Below, piece after piece: positions 33,183 to 40,642 of a stretch of DNA of 54,084 nt. The notes beneath the pieces were generated by a model that saw only the letters and a list, made by a program, of their open reading frames with translations, was not told the origin of the DNA and made no database searches. Each line of letters opens with the position of its first letter. Position 1 is the first letter of the stretch. Origin of the DNA: Thauera sp. 2A1. Lineage in GTDB: Bacteria; Pseudomonadota; Gammaproteobacteria; Burkholderiales; Rhodocyclaceae. The stretch spans positions 1 through 54,084 of the forward strand of contig NZ_SSXV01000031.1 in assembly GCF_009469595.2 (NCBI RefSeq), given 5' to 3'. A program made the position numbers and the translations under genes.

Positions 33183-34255
33183 ACAAGGTGCTGTTCCGCC
33201 ATCTCGCGCGCGAGATCTATGGCGCGACCGCGATCGTGCTGGTGGCCTTCCTGGGCTTGTTCGCCTTCTTCGACTTCATCAACGAGCTCGAGGACGTGGG
33301 CAAGGGTGGCTACGAGGTGCATCACGCCCTGGCCTATGTGGCGATGCTGATCCCCGGCCGGGTGTACGAGCTGATGCCGGTGGCGGTGCTGATCGGCACG
33401 CTCTACGCGCTGACCGCGCTCGCACGCCAGTCGGAGATCACGGTGATGCGTGCGTCGGGGCTGTCGACGGCTGCCATGCTGCGCATGCTCGGCCTGATCG
33501 GCAGCCTGTTCGTGGCAATGACCTTCGTGTTTGGCGAATACATCGCGCCACCGGCCGAGAGCGCGGCGCAGCAATGGCGGCTGACCGCCACCCATTCGGC
33601 GGTGTCGCAGCAACTGCGCACCGGGCTGTGGGTGAAGGATGGGCCGATGGTGATCAACGTCCGCACGCTGCTGCCCGACCGCAGCCTGGAAAAGGTGCGC
33701 ATCTACACCTTCGACGAGGGCTACCGGCTGGCCTCGCTTGCAGAGGCCAAGCGTGGCGTTTATGACGGTGACGGCCGCTGGCGCTTCCTCGACGTGGTGC
33801 GCACCCGCTTCCTCGAGGAGCGGACGGAGGTCGAGGACGTGCCCGAGTTCATCTGGCGCTCCGAACTCACGCCGGAGGTGCTGAGCGTGCTGATGGTGGT
33901 GCCCGAGCGCATGTCGGTCGCCAACCTGTGGGCTTACCGGCAGCATCTCAAGGAGAACCAGCAGAACGCGGACCGCTACGAGATCGCGCTGTGGAAGAAG
34001 CTGGTCTACCCGCTCGCGGTGCTGGTGATGATGGCGCTCGCGCTGCCTTTCGCGCTGACGCACGACCGCATGAGCAACGTCAGCATGAAGGTCTTCCTCG
34101 GCGTCATGCTCGGGGTGACCTTCCACCTGTTGAACGGCCTGTTCTCGAATCTCGGCGTCATCAACGCATGGAACAGCGGCCTGGCCGCAGTCACGCCCAG
34201 CGTGTTGTTCCTTGGTGCCGCAGCGTTGATGCTGTACATGGTGGATCGCCGCTGA
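33179..34255 (+). CDS. lptG: LPS export ABC transporter permease LptG
   Basis: A 358-residue partner of LptF with the same layout: three N-terminal TMs (VLVAFLGLFAFFDF, then LMPVAVLIGTLYAL, then the segment near 100), a periplasmic domain, and three C-terminal TMs. The sequence RASGLSTAAMLRM is typical of the coupling helix that touches LptB. The start is fixed by the 4-bp overlap with lptF. A strong terminator follows 51 bp after the stop, ending the two-gene operon. Confidence 0.94.
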   Translation: MNKVLFRHLAREIYGATAIVLVAFLGLFAFFDFINELEDVGKGGYEVHHALAYVAMLIPGRVYELMPVAVLIGTLYALTALARQSEITVMRASGLSTAAMLRMLGLIGSLFVAMTFVFGEYIAPPAESAAQQWRLTATHSAVSQQLRTGLWVKDGPMVINVRTLLPDRSLEKVRIYTFDEGYRLASLAEAKRGVYDGDGRWRFLDVVRTRFLEERTEVEDVPEFIWRSELTPEVLSVLMVVPERMSVANLWAYRQHLKENQQNADRYEIALWKKLVYPLAVLVMMALALPFALTHDRMSNVSMKVFLGVMLGVTFHLLNGLFSNLGVINAWNSGLAAVTPSVLFLGAAALMLYMVDRR

Positions 34256-34306
34256 GCGATGGATCGCGCGCTGACGGCCCGCCCTGAAGGGCAGGGTGCA
34301 AACGAA

Positions 34307-34335
34307 GAAACGGGCCCGAAGGCCCGTTTCTTTTC
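34307..34335. terminator. Bidirectional terminator between lptG and rplS
   Basis: A perfect 10-bp stem (34307-34316 with 34321-34330) around a CGAA loop, followed by TTTT on the plus strand and with an A-rich run on the other side, serves both convergent operons. Confidence 0.85.
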
Positions 34336-34359
34336 GTACGACAGGCTGAGGTGCTGCGA

Positions 34360-34758
34360 TCAGCCCTGCTGCGCTGCCTTCTTCGCAGCGGCAGCCTTGT
34401 AGTCCAGCTTTTCCTTGATGCGTGCCGACTTGCCCGAGCGCTGGCGCAGGTAGTACAGCTTGGCACGACGCACATCACCGCGGCGCTTCACCTCGATGTT
34501 GGCGAGCAGCGGCGAGTAGGTCTGGAACGTACGTTCCACGCCTTCGCCCGAGGAGATCTTGCGGACGATGAAGGACGAGTTCAGGCCGCGGTTGCGCTTC
34601 GCGATCACCACGCCTTCGTACGCCTGCAGACGTTCGCGCGTACCTTCCTTCACCTTCACCTGGACGATCACCGTGTCGCCCGGCGCGAATTCGGGGATGG
34701 TCCTGCCCTGCATGACGCGGGCCATTTCTTCCTGTTCGAGTTGCTGAAGCAGGTTCAT
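34360..34758 (-). CDS. rplS: 50S ribosomal protein L19
   Basis: A 132-residue L19 with FAPGDTVIVQVKVKEG, RLQAYEGVVIAKRNRG and ERTFQTYSPLL, all signature segments of the family. The C-terminal tail is Ala/Lys-rich (AAAAKKAAQQG), somewhat longer than in E. coli. L19 sits at the 30S-50S interface. The ATG at 34758 opens MNLLQQLEQEEM. It is the last gene of rpsP-rimM-trmD-rplS, 97 bp after trmD, the standard order in proteobacteria. Confidence 0.97.
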   Translation of the reverse strand: MNLLQQLEQEEMARVMQGRTIPEFAPGDTVIVQVKVKEGTRERLQAYEGVVIAKRNRGLNSSFIVRKISSGEGVERTFQTYSPLLANIEVKRRGDVRRAKLYYLRQRSGKSARIKEKLDYKAAAAKKAAQQG

Positions 34759-34855
34759 TGCATTAACTCCATCAATGTCGTTGGCCTCGGTCTGTCGCCT
34801 CGGCCTGGCCGCAGAGCAGGTCGCCACCTGATGCGCGCCGTTTGTCGTCGAGCTT

Positions 34856-35659
34856 TCAGGCGATGCAGCTGCCTTGGGCTCCGGCTTGCTCCTGCCTGAA
34901 TTCCTCAAGCAGGTTCAATTCTGTCTTGTTCAATACCCGCCCGGCCAGCAGGTCGGGGCGGCGTTGCCAGGTGCGACCCAGCGCCTGCTTGAGCCGCCAG
35001 CGGCGGATTGCTGCGTGGTTGCCCGACAGCAGCACGTCGGGCACCCGTTCGTCTTCATATACTTCCGGCCGCGTGTAATGCGGACAGTCAAGCAGCCCAT
35101 CGACGAAGGAATCCTCCTGCGCCGAGTCTGCGGTGTTCAGGGCGCCGGGCAACTGGCGCACGATCGCGTCGAGCATCACCATCGCTGGCAGTTCTCCACC
35201 CGACAGCACGAAGTCGCCGAGCGAGATTTCCTCGTCCACCTCGCGGTCGATCAGCCGCTGGTCGATGCCTTCATAGCGGCCGCACAGCAGGATCAGGCCC
35301 GGACGGTGTGCCAGTTCCATCACCAGCGCCTGGTCCAGCCTGCGGCCCTGCGGCGACAGGTAGATCAGTTTGCCGCTACCGCTGCCCAGCGCTGCGGCCT
35401 GAGCCTCACGCGCCTGGCGGATCGCCTTCTGCAATGGTTCGGCCAGCATGACCATGCCGGGCCCGCCGCCATAAGGCCGGTCATCCACCGTGCGATGCGC
35501 ATCGGTCGCGAAGTCGCGCGGGTTGTGGAACGCGATCTCGTACAGCGCGCGGTCCCTCGCCCGCCGGGTGATGCCGCTGCCGGTGAGGGCGGCGAACATT
35601 TCCGGAAACAGCGTGATGACGTCGTAGCGGCGCGTGCCGCCCGCCACTGTCGCCGTCAC
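34856..35659 (-). CDS. trmD: tRNA (guanine-N1)-methyltransferase TrmD
   Basis: A 267-residue SPOUT methyltransferase that makes m1G37 in tRNAs and so prevents frameshifting. Motifs are YDVITLFPEMF, YGGGPGMVM, LCGRYEGIDQR and SLGDFVLSGGE, the last two forming the trefoil knot that binds SAM. I placed the start at GTG 35659: it overlaps the rimM stop by four bases and has GAGAAGG five bases upstream. An in-frame GTG at 35674 would overlap rimM by 19 bp. Confidence 0.95.
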   Translation of the reverse strand: MTATVAGGTRRYDVITLFPEMFAALTGSGITRRARDRALYEIAFHNPRDFATDAHRTVDDRPYGGGPGMVMLAEPLQKAIRQAREAQAAALGSGSGKLIYLSPQGRRLDQALVMELAHRPGLILLCGRYEGIDQRLIDREVDEEISLGDFVLSGGELPAMVMLDAIVRQLPGALNTADSAQEDSFVDGLLDCPHYTRPEVYEDERVPDVLLSGNHAAIRRWRLKQALGRTWQRRPDLLAGRVLNKTELNLLEEFRQEQAGAQGSCIA

Positions 35660-36174
35660 CAATCCTTCTCCCACGCCACCCGGATCTGCCGGGCTTCGAG
35701 GTTCACGTCCAGTATGTAGGCCGCGACGAACGGGATCAGCCGCTCAACCGCGTCCTCTCCTTCACCGTCCTGCACCTGCAGCACGTCGTGCGCGCCGGTC
35801 GATACCAGCGACGAGACGCTGCCCAAGGCATCGCCGGCCTGATTCACGACCGCCATGCCGACCAAGTCGGCCCAGTAATACTCGTCTTCGGCGGGCTTGG
35901 GCAGGGCTTCGCGCGGCGCGCCGATGTAGAAACCGTCCGCCGCCTCGGCGGCATTGCGGTCCGGCACTTCGCGGAAGGCGGCAACCAGCCCCTTGCCGTG
36001 CAATCTGAAGCCGGTCAGCGTGACCGGCTTCCATTGCTCATCCGGGGCGTCATCTCGCTCGGAGAACCACCACTGGGGCATCTTCTTCCATGCCGCAGGG
36101 TCGTCGCCAAAGGGATGAACCTTGACCCAGCCCTGAACGCCGAAAGGGGCGACGATGCGCCCCAGTACGATCAT
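35656..36174 (-). CDS. rimM: Ribosome maturation factor RimM
   Basis: A 172-residue RimM. The N-terminal part (LGRIVAPFGVQGWVKVHPF) is the beta-barrel that contacts S19, and the C-terminal PRC-barrel holds EYYWADLVGM and FVAAYILDVNLE. It helps assembly of the 30S head. The gene lies 35 bp after rpsP and overlaps trmD by four bases. All family motifs and length are normal. Confidence 0.96.
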   Translation of the reverse strand: MIVLGRIVAPFGVQGWVKVHPFGDDPAAWKKMPQWWFSERDDAPDEQWKPVTLTGFRLHGKGLVAAFREVPDRNAAEAADGFYIGAPREALPKPAEDEYYWADLVGMAVVNQAGDALGSVSSLVSTGAHDVLQVQDGEGEDAVERLIPFVAAYILDVNLEARQIRVAWEKDW

Positions 36175-36209
36175 GCTCGCGACCGCTCGGTGGAGCCGTC
36201 GGTCCGCTT

Positions 36210-36458
36210 TCAGGCGGCCTTGGCGGCCTGCTTGACCAGACGGGCAACCGTCGGCGAGAGCTGGGCGCCGTTCTGCTCCCAGTAGGCCAGGCGCTCTGCG
36301 TTCACGACCAGATTCTTCTCGGCGCCAGAAGCCACCGGGTTGTAGTAACCCACGCGCTCGATGAAGCGACCGTCACGACGGTTGCGGGAATCGGCCGCAA
36401 CGATGTTGTAGAACGGGCGCTTCTTGGCGCCACCACGGGCAAGGCGAATGACGACCAT
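36210..36458 (-). CDS. rpsP: 30S ribosomal protein S16
   Basis: An 82-residue S16 with VVIRLARGGAKKRPFYNIV, RDGRFIERVGYYNP and the ERLAYWEQNGAQLSPTVARL helix. It is the first gene of the rpsP-rimM-trmD-rplS operon. ATG 36458 has AGGAAA seven bases upstream. The frame runs open to 36524 but the extension would cross the likely promoter. Confidence 0.97.
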   Translation of the reverse strand: MVVIRLARGGAKKRPFYNIVAADSRNRRDGRFIERVGYYNPVASGAEKNLVVNAERLAYWEQNGAQLSPTVARLVKQAAKAA

Positions 36459-36495
36459 CTGATTTTCCTGAATAGGTAGATGCGAAAAGCCCGTG

Positions 36496-36524
36496 AGCTT
36501 ACGACAAAATGTCCGGATCGGCAA
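36496..36524 (-). promoter_or_regulatory. Putative promoter of the rpsP operon
   Basis: On the minus strand TTGCCG (36524-36519) and TAAGCT (36501-36496) are 17 bases apart, about 38 bases ahead of the rpsP start. Matches to consensus are four and three of six, so this is a weak call supported mainly by spacing and position. Confidence 0.35.
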
Positions 36525-36596
36525 TAAGTTTCCTGTCGCCCGATGCGGCGCTCGGGCATACGGCGCAGCACGCGCGCGACGCGCTTGACCGGCAAT

Positions 36597-36624
36597 TTGA
36601 ATACAATCGCCTTGAATGCAATCG
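36597..36624 (+). repeat. Tandem 13-base direct repeats upstream of the PilZ-like gene
   Basis: TTGAATACAATCG at 36597-36609 and TTGAATGCAATCG at 36612-36624 differ at one base and are 15 bases apart, in a divergent intergenic region. They overlap the TACAAT -10-like hexamer at 36602. The arrangement looks like a pair of operator sites. A regulator is not identifiable from the window. Confidence 0.5.
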
Positions 36625-36678
36625 GTCTTCCCCCCGCGGCCTGTTCGGCCTTCTCGTCACCCGCACCCGTTTTCGCTC

Positions 36679-38190
36679 ATGGCAGACTCCGCGCGCAATC
36701 ACGAACCAGCCGATGCCATCATCGAATGGCTTGCGGCCGAGCCCGACCCGGACATGATGGCGGAGCTCGGTGCCTTGCGCGCGCACCTCGGCGGCCTGCC
36801 TGAAGGGGCAGAGCAACGCGATGCGCAAGTCCTGCTGCAGATGGCGGAAAGGGCGCTCGATGCCGCCGGCAGGTTGCGTCCGCAGCTCCTCACGGCCGGC
36901 CTGCCCTTGTCGCGCGAGCTCCACATGGCAGCCGAAGCGCTGGTGGGGCTCTTGTGCGACATCGCCGCAGCCCTGTGGAGCGTCCAGAAGCTTCGCGAGT
37001 CGCGCTGGTTGCGCCTGGGACGGGGCGCGACCGAGGACGCAGTGGGAGAGGCCTTCGTGCTGGTGTGCGAGGCTCACATTGTCCTGTCCATGTCGGGGGC
37101 GGCGGCGCCGGACGGGTTCTGGCGCAGGGCGCATGCCTTGAGCGGCGTCGACGCGGGCGTGCCCGCGCAGGATTTGGATGCGGCGGTTGCGCGGCGCCTG
37201 TTCCTGTATCGGCGCATGTTGGCGGCAACCGTCGCGCAGCCGGAGAGCCTGACGCCGCGCGAATCGTCCTGGTTGTTCGATTACCTCGACGCGACGGCGA
37301 TGCATGCGCAGTTGTCGCTGGAGCCCGTCGCGCCGGCATCCGCCGCCTACTGGATCGACCCGTCTGCCGACCATGCGCCAGTGGCGGTCGCACGGCGTCC
37401 GCCGCCTGAGGGAGGGGCGGTACGTTATTTCAGCCCCGCGCCGCTGGTGTCGCATGCACGTGATCACATCGAATGGCTCGAGGCGTGCATGATGGAGGCG
37501 GAGCTGAGCAGCCTGGAGGTCGATGGCGAAGCCCTCGCGCCGGACGTGGCCGGGCTGCCTTTCGGACTTGCGCCGGGGGAGATGCTTTCGCTGCTGCGGC
37601 GCTTGCGCGACCGGTGGGTAATGTCTCCGATGCGGGAGCTGCCCCGGCGCAGGTATCAGTACACCGTGCAGGTATGCGTGGGCCTGCGGGCGCTGTGGGA
37701 ACTCGGACGCGGCGAAATCGAGGCGGCGCGCATCGCCCAGTGGATGGTGCTCAACGAGAGTCCAGGCGGCTACGCGATCATGTGTGTCTCCGGGGTGGCC
37801 GGCGTGATCGAGGCGGGCATGGTCGTTGCGCTGCGGCGCCACGCGACTGAGCCCTGGACGGTCAGTCTGGTGCGTTGGGCGCGCAGCGACAATCCCGATC
37901 AGGTCGAGCTGGGCCTGCAGATCCTGTCGCTCGGGTTCGCATCGATCCAGCTTGGTTTTCGCGGCAGCGAGGTGCACAGCGCCGCGCCGGGGTTGATGCT
38001 TCCGGCGATGGCGCCCTTGCGCGCCCATCCGGTGATCCTTGCGCCGGCCGGCACGTACAAGTCGCGACGCTTCGTCTTCGTGCGTGACGGAGCGTCGCTG
38101 TACGTGGCCCAGGGAAGAGCGCTCGGTCTCGACATGCAGACTGCGAACGTCGAGATGTTCCAGTACGAGACCGATCCCTACGCGCTTTGA
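36679..38190 (+). CDS. Conserved protein of unknown function with possible divergent PilZ domain
   Basis: A 503-residue protein without signal peptide or membrane helices. Residues 1-210 are mainly helical. In the C-terminal half, R319-E-L-P-R323 followed by N359-E-S-P-G-G364 has the RxxxR ... (D/N)xSxxG pattern of c-di-GMP-binding PilZ domains, and the strand-rich context (YQYTVQVCVG before it, WTVSLVRWARSDNPDQVELGLQ, broken across two strands, after it) fits a beta-barrel. The motif gap of 35 residues is larger than usual. I used ATG 36679; an ATG at 36616 falls inside the direct repeats. It ends 13 bp into the 3' end of the minus-strand yihY. Confidence 0.65.
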   Translation: MADSARNHEPADAIIEWLAAEPDPDMMAELGALRAHLGGLPEGAEQRDAQVLLQMAERALDAAGRLRPQLLTAGLPLSRELHMAAEALVGLLCDIAAALWSVQKLRESRWLRLGRGATEDAVGEAFVLVCEAHIVLSMSGAAAPDGFWRRAHALSGVDAGVPAQDLDAAVARRLFLYRRMLAATVAQPESLTPRESSWLFDYLDATAMHAQLSLEPVAPASAAYWIDPSADHAPVAVARRPPPEGGAVRYFSPAPLVSHARDHIEWLEACMMEAELSSLEVDGEALAPDVAGLPFGLAPGEMLSLLRRLRDRWVMSPMRELPRRRYQYTVQVCVGLRALWELGRGEIEAARIAQWMVLNESPGGYAIMCVSGVAGVIEAGMVVALRRHATEPWTVSLVRWARSDNPDQVELGLQILSLGFASIQLGFRGSEVHSAAPGLMLPAMAPLRAHPVILAPAGTYKSRRFVFVRDGASLYVAQGRALGLDMQTANVEMFQYETDPYAL

Positions 38191-39413
38191 TGCGCAGGGT
38201 TGGCAGGGCCTTCGGGCGAGGCCTGCAGCAGCTCGTCCAGGCGCAAGTCGGCGGTGGCCAGCGCCTCCTCGAGCCGTCGCGCCGCCGCGGCCGCAGCGCC
38301 ATCGCCGGCCACCGCCAGCCAGGCTTGAGGATCCAGCGCGAAACGCTCGATCACCGTGCGGACGTGGATGCGCCGGGCAGCCTGGGTCAGCACCCAGTCG
38401 CCGTCTTCGGTGCGCGTGGTCCATCCCGCTTCGCGCAGGTTCTCGAGCAGTGTTTCCGCCGCATGCTCGGCAAGTCCGGTACTGCCCCGCAGCAGCGTGA
38501 AGGACGCCGGCTTGCCCGTTTGCTGGGCATGCGCGAGGGCAGCGAGCATGCCGATCGCCGCCCAGGCGCGATCGCCGGGGAAGGGGCGGGTGATGCGCTG
38601 GCGCTCGAGGAAGGCCGGCAGCATGGCCGAGACCAGGGCACCCAGCAGCACCACCGTCCATGACAGGTAGAGCCAGATCAGGAAGATCGGCAGCGCCGCG
38701 AAGGTGCCGTAGATCAGCGTGTAGGTCGGAAAGCTGGCGATGAACATACCGAAGGCGCGCTGCATGAGGAAGAACACCAAGGCCGCTGCCATGCCGCCGA
38801 TGAGGGCGTGCAGCGGTCGCACCGGATGGTTGGGCACGGCAAAGTACAGGAAGCTGAACAGTGCGCCGAGCAGCAGCGGCGGCAGGATGCGCGCCGCGAT
38901 TTCGCCCAGCCACGGCAGATGACCGGCCCATTCCATCGAGGTGGTGACGAGGTAGCCGGTGGCGATGACGCTCGCGCCGAACACGATGGGGCCGATCGTC
39001 AGCACGAACCACGACACCGTGAGCCGCATCAGCATCGGCCGCGGCCGGCGCACTCCCCAGATGAGGTTGAAGACCTTTTCTATCGTCCCCAGCAGCAGCA
39101 GGGCGGTGACGGCCAGCAGGCCGGTGCCGATCAGCGTGAGCTGGCCCGCCTTCTGCGAGAACTGCAGCGCATAGGTGGCGATGATGCGGCCGGCCCGCTC
39201 CGGCAGCAGGTTCTGCAGCAGGAAGCTCTTCAGCGAGGCGCCGAGGGCGTCCATGCCCGGCAGGTTGCCGAACACGCCCAGCGTGACGGCGACCAGCGGC
39301 ACCAGCGAGAGCAGGGTGGTGAAGGCGAGGCTTCCGGCCACCTGCGGGCAGCGCGTGGCGGTGAAGCGTTCGGCGAAAAGACGCAGGAAATCGCGCAGGG
39401 CGGCGTGACTCAT
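38178..39413 (-). CDS. yihY: YihY/BrkB family inner-membrane protein
   Basis: A 411-residue protein with six TM segments in the first 290 residues: LAFTTLLSLVPLVAVTLGVF, GTGLLAVTALLLLGTI, VLTIGPIVFGASVIATGYL, LHALIGGMAAALVFFL and others. It has the conserved Pro in LSLVPL. The soluble C-terminal part (about 295-411) is a winged-helix-like extension ending in charged helices. The YihY family was once called ribonuclease BN, which is now known to be wrong; the function is open. It converges on the PilZ-like gene with a 13-bp overlap. Confidence 0.88.
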   Translation of the reverse strand: MSHAALRDFLRLFAERFTATRCPQVAGSLAFTTLLSLVPLVAVTLGVFGNLPGMDALGASLKSFLLQNLLPERAGRIIATYALQFSQKAGQLTLIGTGLLAVTALLLLGTIEKVFNLIWGVRRPRPMLMRLTVSWFVLTIGPIVFGASVIATGYLVTTSMEWAGHLPWLGEIAARILPPLLLGALFSFLYFAVPNHPVRPLHALIGGMAAALVFFLMQRAFGMFIASFPTYTLIYGTFAALPIFLIWLYLSWTVVLLGALVSAMLPAFLERQRITRPFPGDRAWAAIGMLAALAHAQQTGKPASFTLLRGSTGLAEHAAETLLENLREAGWTTRTEDGDWVLTQAARRIHVRTVIERFALDPQAWLAVAGDGAAAAAARRLEEALATADLRLDELLQASPEGPANPAHQSA

Positions 39414-39451
39414 GGAGGGCTGGCGTGCGGGGGCAGGTGACGGGGCACGGG

Positions 39452-39457
39452 TATAAT
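39452..39457 (+). promoter_or_regulatory. Consensus -10 box upstream of wrbA
   Basis: A perfect TATAAT lies 73 bases before the wrbA start, in the divergent yihY-wrbA gap. No good -35 hexamer is found at 16-18 bases, so strength is uncertain. Confidence 0.4.
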
Positions 39458-39529
39458 GCCGCGCATTCTATCGGCACCACTGCCGCTCCTTTCATCTTTT
39501 GCCCCATTCGATCGTCGCTCCCCGAACTC

Positions 39530-40129
39530 ATGCAGGAAATTCTCGTGCTGTATTACAGCCACCGCGGATCGGTGGGCGCACTGGCCGAGCAGATCGCTCT
39601 CGGTATTCACCAGGTCCCGGGCGCCGCCGCGCGCGTGCGCACCGTGCCGCGCGTCTCGACCGTGTGCGAGGCGGTGGAGGACGACATTCCGGCCAGCGGC
39701 CCGCCCTACGTGGAGGCGGCGGATCTGCGCGAGTGCGTCGGGCTGGCGCTGGGCAGTCCGACACGCTTTGGCAACATGGCCGCGCCGATGAAGTATTTCC
39801 TCGATGGCCTGGCCGGCGACTGGGTCAACGGCACGCTGGCCGGCAAGCCCGCCTGCGTCTTCACGTCGACGGCTTCGCAGCACGGCGGGCAGGAGACCAC
39901 GCTGATGTCGATGATGTTGCCTCTGCTGCACCACGGCATGCTGCTGATGGGCATCCCGTACACCGAGCCGGCGCTGAACGCCACGCGTAGCGGCGGCACG
40001 CCCTATGGGGCAAGCCACGTGTCCGGTGCCGACGGATCGCCGCTATTGACCGCGGACGAGATTGCGCTGGCGCAGGCGCAGGGGCGCCGCCTGGCCGAGA
40101 CGGCCCTCAGGCTGGCGGTGCGGCCATGA
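39530..40129 (+). CDS. wrbA: NAD(P)H:quinone oxidoreductase, WrbA family
   Basis: A 199-residue flavodoxin-like protein. The FMN phosphate loop is YYSHRGSVGALA, and the conserved SPTRFGNMAAPMKYFLD and FTSTASQHGGQETTLMSMM are the WrbA signatures. It reduces quinones with two electrons and protects from oxidative stress. ATG 39530 directly precedes the first strand; the open frame upstream is not conserved. The stop overlaps the start of the DUF2069 gene (ATGA at 40126-40129), a pairing common in betaproteobacteria. Confidence 0.93.
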   Translation: MQEILVLYYSHRGSVGALAEQIALGIHQVPGAAARVRTVPRVSTVCEAVEDDIPASGPPYVEAADLRECVGLALGSPTRFGNMAAPMKYFLDGLAGDWVNGTLAGKPACVFTSTASQHGGQETTLMSMMLPLLHHGMLLMGIPYTEPALNATRSGGTPYGASHVSGADGSPLLTADEIALAQAQGRRLAETALRLAVRP

Positions 40130-40479
40130 GCGCGCGTGCCTGGTCGCTGCTGGCGAGTGCCAGCCTGTTGGCGCTGATCGTGCTGTGCGTGCTGTGGGAA
40201 GCGTGGCTCGCGCCGCTGCGGCCCGGCGGCTCGTGGATGATGCTGAAGGTGGTGCCGTTGCTGCCGGCGGTGTTCGGCATCCTGCGCGGCAAGCGCTACA
40301 CGTATCAGTGGATGTCGATGATGTCGCTGCTGTACGTCGTCGAGGGCGTGCTGCGCGCCCGTGATCCTGGCCTGGTCGGGCCGCTCGCCATTGCCGAGGC
40401 GGTGCTTGCCGTCGTGCTGTGTGTGTGCGTGATCATGTACGCGCGCGCAACCGCGCCTTCCCGCCAGCGGCAATCCTAG
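40126..40479 (+). CDS. DUF2069 small membrane protein
   Basis: A 117-residue protein with four hydrophobic segments (LLASASLLALIVLCVLWEAW, KVVPLLPAVFGIL, WMSMMSLLYVVEG, AEAVLAVVLCVCVIMY). The LRGKRYTYQW motif in the centre is typical of DUF2069. No biochemical role is known. It is coupled to wrbA by a 4-bp overlap and ends the short operon. Confidence 0.85.
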   Translation: MSARAWSLLASASLLALIVLCVLWEAWLAPLRPGGSWMMLKVVPLLPAVFGILRGKRYTYQWMSMMSLLYVVEGVLRARDPGLVGPLAIAEAVLAVVLCVCVIMYARATAPSRQRQS

Positions 40480-40500
40480 CCGGGGCGCGGCAATCGCACA

Positions 40501-40585
40501 CCTGGTCGCGCCCCTCAATCGATGAGCGTGACCAGGTCCGCTCCGAGCCGGCAGGCAGTCCGGCCTCCGCTTGTGAGAGCGGACC
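40501..40585. other. Nested inverted repeats between convergent genes
   Basis: The 163-bp gap between the DUF2069 gene and leuA (convergent) holds two inverted repeats: cctggtc at 40501-40507 with gaccagg at 40530-40536, and ggtccgctc at 40535-40543 with gagcggacc at 40577-40585. They overlap by two bases and so could be alternative folds. No T-run is present, so a classical terminator is not supported. Confidence 0.4.
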
Positions 40586-40642
40586 GGGCCGCGATCAGCC
40601 CGCGTATCGTTTCGGCGTCCGGATCAGACGGCGAAGCAGACG

